Assembly: GCA_041390305.1 (NCBI GenBank)
Contig: JAWKQE010000023.1
Coordinates: 1-64,000, forward strand
From: JACKCR01 sp041390305
GTDB taxonomy: Bacteria > Eisenbacteria > RBG-16-71-46 > CAIMUX01
Length of the DNA stretch: 64,000 nt
Reading direction: 5' to 3'
How positions within the stretch are numbered: the first letter of the stretch is position 1; the number at the start of each line of letters is the position of its first letter. Position numbers and translations under genes: made by a program. The notes under the pieces were generated by a model. It was given only the letters and a program-made list of their open reading frames with translations. It made no database searches and was not told the origin of the DNA. Positions 55,848-64,000 of the stretch are shown here, piece after piece.

Positions 55848-56567
55848 ATGGAACGAGAACCGCGATCGACCTGCTGGGGCTGTTGGCGGCCCGAAGACGC
55901 CTGTCTCTGTGCCGAGATCCGTCCATTCGAGACCCGGACCCACTTCGTCCTGCTCATGCACCCGAAGGAAGCCCGTCTCCGGCATCTGGGGACCGGACGG
56001 CTCACGCGCGCCTGCATTCCCGAGACGTCGATCCGGGTCGGGCGGGAGTTCGGGAATGATGCGCAGGTGCAGGCGTGGATCGACGATCCCACCCACCGCA
56101 CGTTCCTGCTCTACCCGGGCGGCCCGACGTTGTCGCAGCTCGTTTCGACCGACCCGCGTCCCGCGCCGCTCACCGAACTGCCGATCCGGCTCCTCCTGCT
56201 CGACGCAACGTGGACGCAGGCGAAAGGGCTCCTGCTGCGCAGTCCCAACCTCCAGGCCCTGCCTCGCATCTCGATCGAGCCGAAGGAGACGTCCCGCTTC
56301 AACCGGATCCGGCAGCAACCGGCGCGGCTGTGTCTCTCGACGATCGAGTCGGTCCACCAATGGATCACGGAGGCGAATGTGGCGGGGATCGAATCGACCG
56401 GCGATGCGCATGACGTCCTCCTGCGCGTGCTGGACGAGCTCTGCCGGATCCAGCTCGAGTGCGCGAGCGATCCGGACCGGCCGGGCTATCGGCGCAAGCC
56501 GTACAAGGAGGAGGACGAGCGCGTCCCTCCAGGATGGTCTAAGCCGAGTAAGTTTCTGGTCGGCTAG
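55848..56567 (+). CDS. DTW domain protein (tRNA-uridine aminocarboxypropyltransferase family)
   Basis: A 239-residue protein. The zinc-binding-like N-terminus CWGCWRPEDACLC (Cys9, 12, 19, 21) is followed by LLMHPKEARLRHLGTGRL and the family motif LDATWTQAKGLLLRSP (119-134, D-x-T-W core as DATW). ISIEPKETSRFNRIRQQP and CLSTIESVHQWI complete the signature. DTW proteins such as TapT transfer the aminocarboxypropyl group of SAM to a uridine in tRNA (acp3U). Length and order of motifs are standard. No clear ribosome-binding site before ATG 55848. Confidence 0.9.
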   Translation: MEREPRSTCWGCWRPEDACLCAEIRPFETRTHFVLLMHPKEARLRHLGTGRLTRACIPETSIRVGREFGNDAQVQAWIDDPTHRTFLLYPGGPTLSQLVSTDPRPAPLTELPIRLLLLDATWTQAKGLLLRSPNLQALPRISIEPKETSRFNRIRQQPARLCLSTIESVHQWITEANVAGIESTGDAHDVLLRVLDELCRIQLECASDPDRPGYRRKPYKEEDERVPPGWSKPSKFLVG

Positions 56568-56644
56568 CGGTCCGGTGCGGCCGGGCGCTGCAACGCCCCA
56601 GCAACGCCCACGCATCGTTCGCCTGCGCAAGGGAGCCTGACGAC

Positions 56645-56735
56645 ACCGCCGGCACACCGCCACCCGCACATCCGCCGCCCGCACATCCGCCGCCCGCGCA
56701 TCCGCGGCCGGCGCAGCGGCTTCCGCCAGCGCCAC
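56645..56735. repeat. CCCGCACATCCGCCG tandem repeat
   Basis: Four copies of a 15-bp unit (CCCGCACATCCGCCG and close variants) just downstream of the DTW gene, continuing into the longer palindrome array. Confidence 0.75.
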
Positions 56736-56779
56736 CTCCCGCATGGGTGGGTTCTGTGCGTCCCCGAACAGCGATTTTC

Positions 56780-57350
56780 CCGTGCACGGACGTGCTCTGC
56801 ACGTGTGCGGGACGGGTCCGTACGGCTCACGACGTGCTCTGCACGCGTGCAGAGCGCTCCGGTACGCGTACGGATGGACTCCGCACGGATGCAGTACGCT
56901 CCCTCACCCCTCGGGGAGGTCACTGCACGTGTGCACGACGCTCCCGTACGCGTACGGGAGGTGTCTGCACCCGTGCAGAGCGCATCGTGACGGCGGCGGG
57001 TAGGCGCTGCACGCGTGCGGAGCAAGTCCGTATTGTTAGGGGAGCTGTCTGCACGCGTGCGGTGCGCGTCCGTATGGGCTAGGGGAGCCGTCCGCACGCA
57101 GCGTCCGTACGGCTAGGAGCCGTCTGCATCCGTGCAGAGCGCATCCGTACGGCCAGGGAGCCGTTCGCACGCGTGCAGCGCGTCCGTACGGCTAGGGAGC
57201 CGTCCGCATCCGTGCAGCGCGCGTCCGTGGGTTGCGGTCGTCGAGATCCGTGCAGAACGTATCCTTAACGCGTGAGGGCTCATCCGTGCAGACGGCATCT
57301 TCCGGTGGAAGACGCGCGCTGCACCGGTGCAGAGGCCAGTCGTACGGAAA
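56780..57350. repeat. Array of alternating palindromes (TGCACGCGTGCA / CCGTACGG)
   Basis: Over about 570 bp, roughly a dozen units of 40-50 bp alternate two self-complementary motifs. One is TGCACGCGTGCA or a variant (TGCACGTGTGCA, TGCACCGGTGCA, TGCATCCGTGCA); the other is CCGTACGG or CCGTACGCGTACGG. Spacers include GGCTAGGGAGCCGTC. It fills most of the 940-bp gap 56568-57507. No coding function is apparent; the Cys/Arg/Thr-rich open frames are translations of the array. Confidence 0.9.
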
Positions 57351-57507
57351 ACGGCGATGGCGGGCGCACAGGCCTGTCAGGGGCTTCGTGTGTGGGCCCT
57401 CATCACTGCGGCCTGCTCGCGAGGCGGTCGATGCAGGGCGGGGACTGACCCTGCGAGCCTACTCGCCTCGAGAATCGGCCGCAGGTCGGGTCCCAGCGGC
57501 GGCGGTT

Positions 57508-58740
57508 TCAGTCCCGATCAGGTACTTGAACTGGGCTCTGAACTCCTCGAAAGATGGAGCCGCGCACGGCGAGGGCGTGCGGATCGGCGAAGTCGTCGCG
57601 GCGGAGGCGGATCATGTAGCGGCGGGCGATGGCGTAGGCGGTCGAGTGCATGTCGAATGAGGCGGACGCGCATCCGGCCGGTTTCGGGGTCCATGATCGA
57701 GCCGGGGATGGGGACGGAAGGGCTGCCCTGCATCGAGATGAGGCAGTCGGTGCCGCCGTTGAGGATGAACTTGGCCAAGTAACAGCCGAGGTCCCGCGTG
57801 TATTCCATGTCGAACGGGGATAGGTCGGCGCAAGCGGTCGTAGTCGATGCCCTGGCGACGATCGTCGCCTTGAGGCCGAACTCGGCGAGGCGCTTCTGCA
57901 CGGCCTGCTCAGGATCTCGCCGAAGTTGACTTCCGCGATCCGGAGGTGGCCGTGGGCGTCGCGTTCGACGCTTTCGAGGCCGGCGAGGTCCGAAGGATCG
58001 ATGTCGAGGACGACGCCTTCCGCGATCACCGCGACTCCGTCCGGCCTTCCGTCGCTCTGGCGCTTGATGATCGCGCCGGCGAGCGAGTCGACGATGGTCT
58101 GGAGCTTGAGCGGCGGCGTTCCGAACTCCTCGGGGATGAGCGTGAGCGTCGAGCCGGCGGCCTTTCCGATCCCGAGCGCGAGGTGGCCGGCCTTCCGGCC
58201 CATCGAGATGATGAAGTACCAGCGCGACGTCGTCTGGGCGTCGACCATCAGGTTCTTCACGATCTCGACCCCGAGGTGGCGCGCGGTCTGATAGCCGAAG
58301 GTCGAGATCGAGGAGGGGAGGTCGAGGTCGTTGTCGATCGTCTTCGGCACGTGGACGACCCGGATCCGTCCGGCCGCCTTCTCTGCGAGCTTCTTCGACG
58401 AGAAACAGGTGTCGTCGCCACCGATCGTGATGAGCTTGTCGACTCCGAGGCGGAGAAGCGAGATGACGGTGTTCTCGAGATGCTCCGGGTTCTTGGTCGG
58501 GTTGGCCCTCGAGATGCCGATGTAGGAGCCACCGCGGAAGTGGATCCGGCTCACCCGCTGCATGGTGAGCGACTCCACGTGGTCGATGTCGCCGTTCATG
58601 ATCCACTGGAATCCGTCACGGATCCCGAGGACTTCGATGTCCTCGAGGAGCCCGCGGATGGTGGCGGCTCCGATCACGCTGTTGATCCCGGGAGCGGGAC
58701 CGCCCCCGACGAGAATGGCGAGCTTCTTCGAGTGACTCAC
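57508..58740 (-). CDS. 6-phosphofructokinase, PPi-dependent type, with two frameshifts
   Basis: A glycolytic enzyme that phosphorylates fructose 6-phosphate. LAILVGGGPAPGINSVIGAA (donor-binding start), ITIGGDDTCFSSKK, VHVPKTIDNDLDLPSS and IISMGRKAGHLALGIGKAAG are all present. GGDDT and PKTIDND are the variants of PPi-dependent enzymes, where ATP-dependent ones have GGDGS and PGTIDND. After VNFGEIL (about 57910) the frame is lost. The adjacent frame carries EQAVQKRLAEFGLKATIV, FILNGGTDCLISMQGS and DPETGRMRVRL, and near 57656 the first frame resumes with FDMHSTAYAIARRYMIRLRR to the stop at 57508. A one-base loss plus a one-base gain explains this. GTG 58740 has AAGGAG upstream. Confidence 0.88.
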   Translation of the reverse strand: MSHSKKLAILVGGGPAPGINSVIGAATIRGLLEDIEVLGIRDGFQWIMNGDIDHVESLTMQRVSRIHFRGGSYIGISRANPTKNPEHLENTVISLLRLGVDKLITIGGDDTCFSSKKLAEKAAGRIRVVHVPKTIDNDLDLPSSISTFGYQTARHLGVEIVKNLMVDAQTTSRWYFIISMGRKAGHLALGIGKAAGSTLTLIPEEFGTPPLKLQTIVDSLAGAIIKRQSDGRPDGVAVIAEGVVLDIDPSDLAGLESVERDAHGHLRIAEVNFGEILSRPCRSASPSSASRRRSSPGHRLRPLAPTYPRSTWNTRGTSAVTWPSSSSTAAPTASSRCRAALPSPSPARSWTPKPAGCASASFDMHSTAYAIARRYMIRLRRDDFADPHALAVRGSIFRGVQSPVQVPDRD

Positions 58741-59142
58741 ACCTGCTCCTTGCGTCGTCTTCTGCGCTCGGCGGTCCAGCCGGCCGGTGCCGCCCTTCCG
58801 CCCTTCGCTTCGGTCGCCCTCATCCGATGTGCCGTCAATGACACAGTGGGTTGGGCGCCGCCGTCTCTTTCCCTGAAACGGCATCGACCGTATCAGATGC
58901 GTTGTTGCGGAGGAATCTGCGTTCTTCCTCGCGCTCTCCTAACCGGCCGCAGGCTCGCCGACCCGATCCTGCGTTGGATGTGGCCTGCCGCTCCGGCCGC
59001 AAGCTCGCCGCCCAGATCCAGCGTTGGATGTGCCCCGCCGCTCAGATCCAGCGTTGGATGTGGCCCGCCGCTCCGGTGACCCGCATCCAACGTTGGATGT
59101 GGCTTGCCGCTCCCGCCGCCCAGATCCAACGCTTCATGTGGC
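58741..59142. other. Intergenic gap containing repeat array 5
   Basis: A 402-bp gap downstream of the minus-strand lipoprotein gene and upstream of the phosphofructokinase. The right half (58966-59140) is a CATCCAACG-family array; 58741-58960 should hold the phosphofructokinase promoter, and nothing else is recognised in it. Confidence 0.5.
58966..59140. repeat. CATCCAACG-family array 5 (opposite orientation, full palindrome)
   Basis: Copies read mainly as CAGCGTTGGATGTGGC (the reverse complement of the other arrays) at about 58971, 59021, 59051 and 59091, plus a degenerate one near 59127. 59084-59099 is CATCCAACGTTGGATG, a perfect 16-bp palindrome. Spacing is irregular (30-50 bp), with CCGCCGCTC-type filler. 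Confidence 0.88.
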
Positions 59143-62100
59143 TCAGCGCGAACAGGGCCGATTCTGCGCGTCGACGACGATCGACCCGGAGGCGTCGCCG
59201 GTGAGTTCGTAGGTCTTCTCCCTCAGGTCGAGCCGTGTGGCCTGCCAGCCGTAGGTGCCGTAGATGAAGATGTCCCGGTCGAGCGTGATGGCGCCTCCGC
59301 CGCCGACGACGACTTCTTCGGTGCCGGGGTTCGTGCCACCGGTGATCTGGAACGTGAGAATGCCGCCTTCGACGTTTGCGCCGAGCGCCTGCAGACGCAC
59401 GCAGATGACGCTGAAAGTCTGGAAGTGCGTCACTCCACTCTCGAGGAAGTCGAGTTCGACGGCCTGCGGGCATGGGTCGGGAGTGCAGCTCGTGCCGGCG
59501 CCTTGGAAGTCGCCGAAGTCGAACTCGCACCCGAACGGGTTCCTGACTTCGCAGCCGAAGGAGAGGCAGCAGGCGCCCGCGCACGGATCCGGGTCGCAGT
59601 CGACTTCGTTGCCGAGGAACTCTCCGTCGCACGCCGTCATGGGGACGACCGCACAGCCGTCCACGGTACAGCACGCGCCCTCCGGACAGGTGAGGCCCGG
59701 GTCGCAGGCCGTTCCGAGTCCCTGGAAGTCGCCGTCGCACGAGCTGGGAAGCGAGAGCGTGCACGCGTTCCCCATGCAACATGCGCCGTAGAAGTCGCAA
59801 GGATCGGACGGATCACAGAACGAGCCGCTCCCGTGGAAGATCCCACCCTCCTGGGTACAGGACGACTCCCCGTCGATCGTGCAGTCTCCGGCCGGAAGGC
59901 AGCAGGCGCCGGTGCCGCAGGGGCTGGGGGTGCACGTACTGCCGTCTCCTTGGTACGCGCCGCCCTGTGACGCGCAGTCTTCCGAGGTCGTGATCGTGCA
60001 GATGGCGAGGCAGCAGGCCCCGGTCACGGTCTGCGGACAGGGGTTGGGATCGCAGGCCGTGTCGTTCCCCTGGTACTCGCCGTCGCAACGGCCCTCGTAC
60101 GTGACCGTGCACGCACTCCCAATGCAGCAGGCACCGGAGTGACAGGGGTTCGGGTCGCAGCTCGTTCCGTTGCCGAGGTACGTGCCGGTTTGCGACGTGC
60201 AGGGTGACTCGTCGAGGACCTGGCACGTCCCGCTCGGGAAGCAGCAGGCTCCGGGCTGCGTGCACGGGTTCGGTGAGCAGACGGTACCGTCGCCGAGGTA
60301 CGTCCCCGGAGACGCCGCGCATGCCGAGGCGGTGAGGAGTTGGCACGAACCGAAGTCGAAGCAACATGCTCCTTCGGACGGCGTGTCACAGAGGTCCGGT
60401 GTGCAGGACACGCCGACTCCCATGAACGTACCGTCGCAGCTCGACTCACGGAGATACTCGCACCTCCCGGCGGAGAGACAACACGCTCCGGCCAGCGGGT
60501 CCGTACAGGGTTCGGAGAAGCAGGTCGTGCCGTCTCCCAGGTACTCGCCACCGAGTTCGGTCGTGCAACGCGTCTCCGATCGGACCGTGCACCGCTCGTT
60601 CGAGTTGCCCCAGCAGCACGCGCCTTCGGGCGGCTGCGGGCAGGGGTTGGGATCGCAGACGGTGTCTTCGCCGAGGAAGCTCTCGTCGCAGTCGCTCCGG
60701 AGTGCGAGTACGCACCCACCTTCGGGATCGCAACATGCTCCGGGGAGTGGGCAGACGTTCGGCTCGCACGAGGTCTCCTCGCCCTGGAACTCGCCGTCAC
60801 AGTCGGGAAGGATCGTGATCTCGCACGTTCCGTCCTCGAGACAGCACGCGCCCGGGACGAAGCACGGATCCGGATCGCACACCGTGCCCTCACCGAGGAA
60901 CTCGCCGTCGCACTGAGCTTCCAGCGTCACGCCACAGAGGCTGCCGATGCAGCAGGCGCCGGGCTGGGGGCAAGGGTTCGGCTCGCAGGTCGTGTCGTCG
61001 CCCAGGTACTGGTCGCCGCACATGTTCTCCGTCGCGACGAGGCAGGTGCCGTCGGGGAGACAGCACGCGCCGAGGACGGGCGGACACGTCTCCGCTTCGC
61101 ACGGCACGCCGGCTCCGCGCCAGTCGCCGCCGCCCGTGACGCAGGCCATCGAGTCGGCCGCGACACTGCATTCGCCGTGGAGGCAGCAGGCACCGGGCTG
61201 TGGACATGGGTTCGGCGAGCAGGACTCTCCGGACCCGAGCCACGTGCCTTCCGTCTCGGCGCATCCCGCTTCGGAACGGAGGGAGCACTCTCCGAGCAGG
61301 CAGCACGCGCCCACTGGATCGCCGACGACCTGCACTCTCGTCTCCGCCTCTTTGCCGAGGGCCTTCACCCGGATCCGGATCTCGCCCGGTTCGTTCGGGG
61401 CGGTGATGGTGCGGCTGCCCAGACCGACTCCGTTCAGCTTCACCACCTGGATCTGGGTATCGACCCAGGTCCAGATCCACTCGTTCGATGCGGGATCGCC
61501 TCCGATCCGCTTGAGGAAGAACTCGGCGTCGAACGACTGGCCGGTCCGTACCGTTTCCGGAGCGTCCACCGTCAAGTCCTCGGCGGGAAGGCCCCACATG
61601 AGGTCGCGGAGACAGTTGACGCCGCCGATCTCGACGAGCTCCGCGACCTGATCGGAGTAGGAGCTGACGTCTCCCTGCTTCGGACTTCCGGTCGCGCCTG
61701 CGGCGAGCTCCATCTCGATCCGGTTGATCATCACGCGTTCGAGCACGGCCGCCATCAGGTCGTCCGCGTCGTCGACCGCGCAACCGGTCCGCGACATGAT
61801 GATGTGTCCCAACTCGTGGAGTACGGTCTCCGCGCCGCCTCCGAGGTCGAAGTCGTCGCCCACGAACTCACGGTTCTTCAGCGCGGTCACGTGCCTCGAT
61901 GCGAGCACCATGTGGTTGAAGCCGTCCCACCAGATGAAGAGGCCGCCGTTGTGCCAGGCGGCGTTCCAGAAGACGGAGTTGTCCCAGGTGAACGTCGCTC
62001 CGTCGCGCGTGCCTTCGGGGAGGCCGCCGGGGAAGTCCGCTTCGTCGTGAAAGCGAGTCGCATCGTAGGCGTTCCGTAGTTCGCCTACGTCGAGCCCTGT

Positions 62101-62634
62101 GCCTTCGACGAGGTCGATGAACTCGCCGACCGCGTCCTTCAGATCGGAGTCGCCATCGGAAGGATCACGCGACGGAGTGAGAGGGCCGGTCGAGCCGGCT
62201 CCTGTGCGTTCCTCTCCGCCCCTCTCCACGGCCGGGCCGTCGATCACGAAGAAGTCGAGGTCGTCCTCCTGCAGCACGAACGGACGCCGGGAGAGCGCCT
62301 CGTCGCTCACCGTGACTCGAACGAACTCGTAGGGTGACACCTCCTCGTCGAGGAGACTCTGGAGGTCCAGGTCCGGTTCGGGGAGTGGCACCGGATTCAC
62401 CCGATCCACCCAGGCGTCGATCGAGTCCGCGAGTGCCGCCGTTGCCTGGGCCGCAACGGAGCCGGCCAGTTCCGCGGACGGTTCGATCTCGAGAACGCGG
62501 ATGTCCCCATTGTCGTCCGGGGGAGAGCCTTCATCGCTCGAACTGCAGCCGTGGATCGCGAGCGCGGACGTGGTGAGAACGAGCGCGATTACGAGCGTTG
62601 GGCGGACGAGCACCGGGCGGACGGGCGAACGCAT
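59143..62634 (-). CDS. Lipoprotein with HELGH metallopeptidase motif and 16 GACC Cys-repeats
   Basis: A 1,163-residue envelope lipoprotein. The signal peptide ends at a lipobox (TTSALAIHGC, Cys after about 28 residues). Residues about 40-330 contain a zinc-metallopeptidase-like motif, GGGAETVLHELGHIIMSR (H-E-x-x-H). An Ig-like domain follows (LTVDAPETVRTGQSFDAEFF, GSRTITAPNEPGEIRIRVKA). Sixteen consecutive repeats of about 37-40 residues come next, each GACC-x(3-5)-C-x(7-9)-C...G.Y.G.GT.C.P.PC, with six to eight Cys apiece. A final beta domain of about 100 residues ends the protein (GGILTFQITGGTNPGTEEVV, YGTYGWQATRLDLREK). The ATG at 62634 has AAGGAGG upstream. Probably a disulfide-rich surface protein; proteolysis is inferred from one motif only. 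Confidence 0.87.
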   Translation of the reverse strand: MRSPVRPVLVRPTLVIALVLTTSALAIHGCSSSDEGSPPDDNGDIRVLEIEPSAELAGSVAAQATAALADSIDAWVDRVNPVPLPEPDLDLQSLLDEEVSPYEFVRVTVSDEALSRRPFVLQEDDLDFFVIDGPAVERGGEERTGAGSTGPLTPSRDPSDGDSDLKDAVGEFIDLVEGTGLDVGELRNAYDATRFHDEADFPGGLPEGTRDGATFTWDNSVFWNAAWHNGGLFIWWDGFNHMVLASRHVTALKNREFVGDDFDLGGGAETVLHELGHIIMSRTGCAVDDADDLMAAVLERVMINRIEMELAAGATGSPKQGDVSSYSDQVAELVEIGGVNCLRDLMWGLPAEDLTVDAPETVRTGQSFDAEFFLKRIGGDPASNEWIWTWVDTQIQVVKLNGVGLGSRTITAPNEPGEIRIRVKALGKEAETRVQVVGDPVGACCLLGECSLRSEAGCAETEGTWLGSGESCSPNPCPQPGACCLHGECSVAADSMACVTGGGDWRGAGVPCEAETCPPVLGACCLPDGTCLVATENMCGDQYLGDDTTCEPNPCPQPGACCIGSLCGVTLEAQCDGEFLGEGTVCDPDPCFVPGACCLEDGTCEITILPDCDGEFQGEETSCEPNVCPLPGACCDPEGGCVLALRSDCDESFLGEDTVCDPNPCPQPPEGACCWGNSNERCTVRSETRCTTELGGEYLGDGTTCFSEPCTDPLAGACCLSAGRCEYLRESSCDGTFMGVGVSCTPDLCDTPSEGACCFDFGSCQLLTASACAASPGTYLGDGTVCSPNPCTQPGACCFPSGTCQVLDESPCTSQTGTYLGNGTSCDPNPCHSGACCIGSACTVTYEGRCDGEYQGNDTACDPNPCPQTVTGACCLAICTITTSEDCASQGGAYQGDGSTCTPSPCGTGACCLPAGDCTIDGESSCTQEGGIFHGSGSFCDPSDPCDFYGACCMGNACTLSLPSSCDGDFQGLGTACDPGLTCPEGACCTVDGCAVVPMTACDGEFLGNEVDCDPDPCAGACCLSFGCEVRNPFGCEFDFGDFQGAGTSCTPDPCPQAVELDFLESGVTHFQTFSVICVRLQALGANVEGGILTFQITGGTNPGTEEVVVGGGGAITLDRDIFIYGTYGWQATRLDLREKTYELTGDASGSIVVDAQNRPCSR

Positions 62635-62852
62635 GACGCCTCCTTGCCTTGATCCGTCGAACTTGGCCGGCTGTAGAGCGCCTGCCGCTCGCGCCATGGC
62701 ACGCGCCTCGGGAAGGCTGGCAATCTGCCGGTCTGTGCAGCACCCCACTGGAACTGGAATGGAAGGACCCTACCACAGAAAGGCGCGGACGCAGCCCGAG
62801 GAGGGTTCGCGTCCGCGGCGGAGGATCTCGTTTCGTCGGAGTCGTCGTTTCG

Positions 62853-63998
62853 CTACCGCAGCACCTGCAGCTCGCCGCGGATCGTGCCGCGCTCCGTTCG
62901 CGCGGAGAGCCAGTAGACGCCGGAGCTGAGGAGTTCACCCGAGTCCGTGCGTCCATCGAAGGCCCAGGAGACCGACCCGGAACCGTCCGGCTCGGGCGCC
63001 CTCAGGGTGCGGACCCGCCGTCCCGAAACGTCGAGAATCTCGATCTCGAGACCGCCGAGGTCGAGTGCGCTCCCGAGCGCGCCCGCGAGCACCGTCCCGG
63101 GCGCAGTCTCGGACGTCGTGCCTTGCAGGTGGATCCTGGCCGGCCCAACGGCCGGATTCGGCGAGACGACGAAGCGGAAGGAGGACGCGAGGGGTGAGTC
63201 GTCGAACAACGGCTCGGCCGAGGCGGTCTCGGGCAGGACCTCGACGAGAACCCGCACCGGATAGGTGCGGAATGCCGACTCGTTCGTCCAGACTTCGAGA
63301 TCGGCGATGTAGTCCCCAGGCGTCAGGGCGGACGCGTCGATGGAGATGCCGACCGTGCCGTCCGCGCCGGCGCTGAGGTCCAGCACCTCGGTGACGCCCA
63401 GCCAGGGGCGAGTCTCGCCCACCATCTGGACGAAGAGGTTCCTCCACAGTTCGTACGTATCGAAGAGTCCGTCGCCGTCGAGGTCGGAGATGTTGGCGCC
63501 GTCGTTGAAGGCGCGGAAGATCGTCCGCCCCTCGTTTGCGAGGACGATCGCAGCGTTGTTGTCGGTGTCACCGCCGGCACCCGTGTTTCCCGAGTACCGC
63601 GCCAAGGAGACCGCGCCCTGGAGTCGCTCGATCTGGTGACCATCGATCACGTAGTAGTCGCCGAGGGTCGAGAAGTCGGGGACGTCGTTCGGGAAGGACT
63701 CGAAGCGGGGCACGTCGTCGGTCCAGTAGACGGGCTGCGGATCGATGAAGGCCTCGCCGTACCGGAATCCGAGGGCGTTCCAGAGTGGGTGGCTGGGGCG
63801 TTCTCCCGCGAGCCAGCTGCTCATGATGAGGCGGCCTCCGGACTGCACGTATTCGAGCAGCCGGTCATAGAGGACGTAGTCGGTCTCGTAGAAGTTTGCG
63901 AACTGATGGTCGAAGACGACGAGATCCCAGGGGCCTTCGTCGACGAGGAGTCCCATGAAGTACGACACACCGCCGTAGACGACGGTGTAGGGAAGGTC
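62853..63998 (-). CDS. Secreted protein with FlgD-like C-terminal domain, 5' end outside window
   Basis: The frame is open to the right edge (DLPYTVVYGGVSYFMG), so the gene begins beyond the window; the GTG at 63968 is internal. Visible parts are a Rossmann-like or glutamine-amidotransferase-like segment (WDLVVFDHQFANFYETDYVL, YDRLLEYVQSGGRLIMSSWL), an Ig-like domain (SIDASALTPGDYIADLEVWT), and a C-terminal FlgD-like sorting domain (LEIEILDVSGRRVRTLRAPE, SSGVYWLSARTERG). The same sorting-type domain ends at least five other proteins here. Family of the main domain not recognised. Confidence 0.75.
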   Translation of the reverse strand, partial: DLPYTVVYGGVSYFMGLLVDEGPWDLVVFDHQFANFYETDYVLYDRLLEYVQSGGRLIMSSWLAGERPSHPLWNALGFRYGEAFIDPQPVYWTDDVPRFESFPNDVPDFSTLGDYYVIDGHQIERLQGAVSLARYSGNTGAGGDTDNNAAIVLANEGRTIFRAFNDGANISDLDGDGLFDTYELWRNLFVQMVGETRPWLGVTEVLDLSAGADGTVGISIDASALTPGDYIADLEVWTNESAFRTYPVRVLVEVLPETASAEPLFDDSPLASSFRFVVSPNPAVGPARIHLQGTTSETAPGTVLAGALGSALDLGGLEIEILDVSGRRVRTLRAPEPDGSGSVSWAFDGRTDSGELLSSGVYWLSARTERGTIRGELQVLR

Positions 63999-64000
63999 GA

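Noticed and set aside
56743..57300. Cys/Arg/Thr-rich open frames on both strands
   Set aside because: They translate the alternating palindrome array; no ribosome-binding site or conserved pattern.
57508..58740. ATP-dependent phosphofructokinase
   Set aside because: The donor-site motifs are GGDDT and PKTIDND, which belong to PPi-dependent enzymes, not GGDGS/PGTIDND.

Overview
This is one contiguous stretch of a high-GC bacterial chromosome. No rRNA or other taxonomic marker is present, so the assignment is inference. Large secreted proteins built from WD/BNR-type beta-propeller repeats, Cys-rich 'GACC' repeats and a C-terminal FlgD-like sorting domain (ending in patterns such as P-S-G-V-Y-F-x-R-V), together with Hanks-type kinases, FlgO-like/TPR kinases and a Sec-containing ArsC-like protein, suggest an FCB-affiliated environmental lineage of the Candidatus Eisenbacteria / Krumholzibacteriota kind.

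Layout. 0-8.2 kb: the end of a Ser/Thr kinase, an FkbM methyltransferase, a lipoprotein, a PLP-dependent decarboxylase, two envelope proteins and a kinase-FlgO-TPR protein. 8.2-16 kb: an accessory island with a Fic protein, a MazEF-type pair, an AbiEi/AbiEii pair, an integrase-type transposase, a truncated gene, a DUF4160/DUF2442 pair and a broken IS1380 transposase. 16.4-24.2 kb: secreted proteins. One beta-helix gene is split by an ISL3-family element of 1,379 bp with a perfect 8-bp target duplication; removing the element restores the frame. A tRNA-Asn and a frameshifted beta-propeller gene follow. 24.5-29.5 kb: a secreted sialidase-like protein, a frameshifted uracil-DNA-glycosylase-like gene and a secreted CocE-type hydrolase. 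29.8-35.6 kb: a complete RND efflux operon (TolC-like protein, adaptor lipoprotein, inner-membrane pump) with overlapping genes. 36-44.4 kb: a lipoprotein, a frameshifted MEMO1-like gene, a UbiA-like/methyltransferase pair, a secreted beta-propeller protein and an M42 peptidase. 45-52 kb: small membrane proteins, a 1,425-aa secreted Cys-repeat protein, a selenoprotein read through an in-frame TGA, and a second nucleotidyltransferase toxin-antitoxin-like pair. 52.8-64 kb: an HNH endonuclease with in-frame DNA repeats, a cyclophilin, a DTW-domain protein, a PPi-type phosphofructokinase with two compensating frameshifts, a lipoprotein with an HELGH motif plus 16 GACC repeats, and a partial secreted protein.

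The most unusual features are the repeats and the selenoprotein. From about 24 kb rightward nearly every intergenic gap holds its own tandem array. Five arrays share a palindromic core (half-site CATCCAACG, full palindrome CATCCAACGTTGGATG) but differ in period (about 36, 49, 65 and 42 bp, and irregular). One of them lies inside the HNH gene and is translated. Another 0.6-kb array alternates TGCACGCGTGCA-type and CCGTACGG-type palindromes. At least six apparent single-base frameshifts are spread over the window, so either the assembly has indel errors or several genes are decaying.
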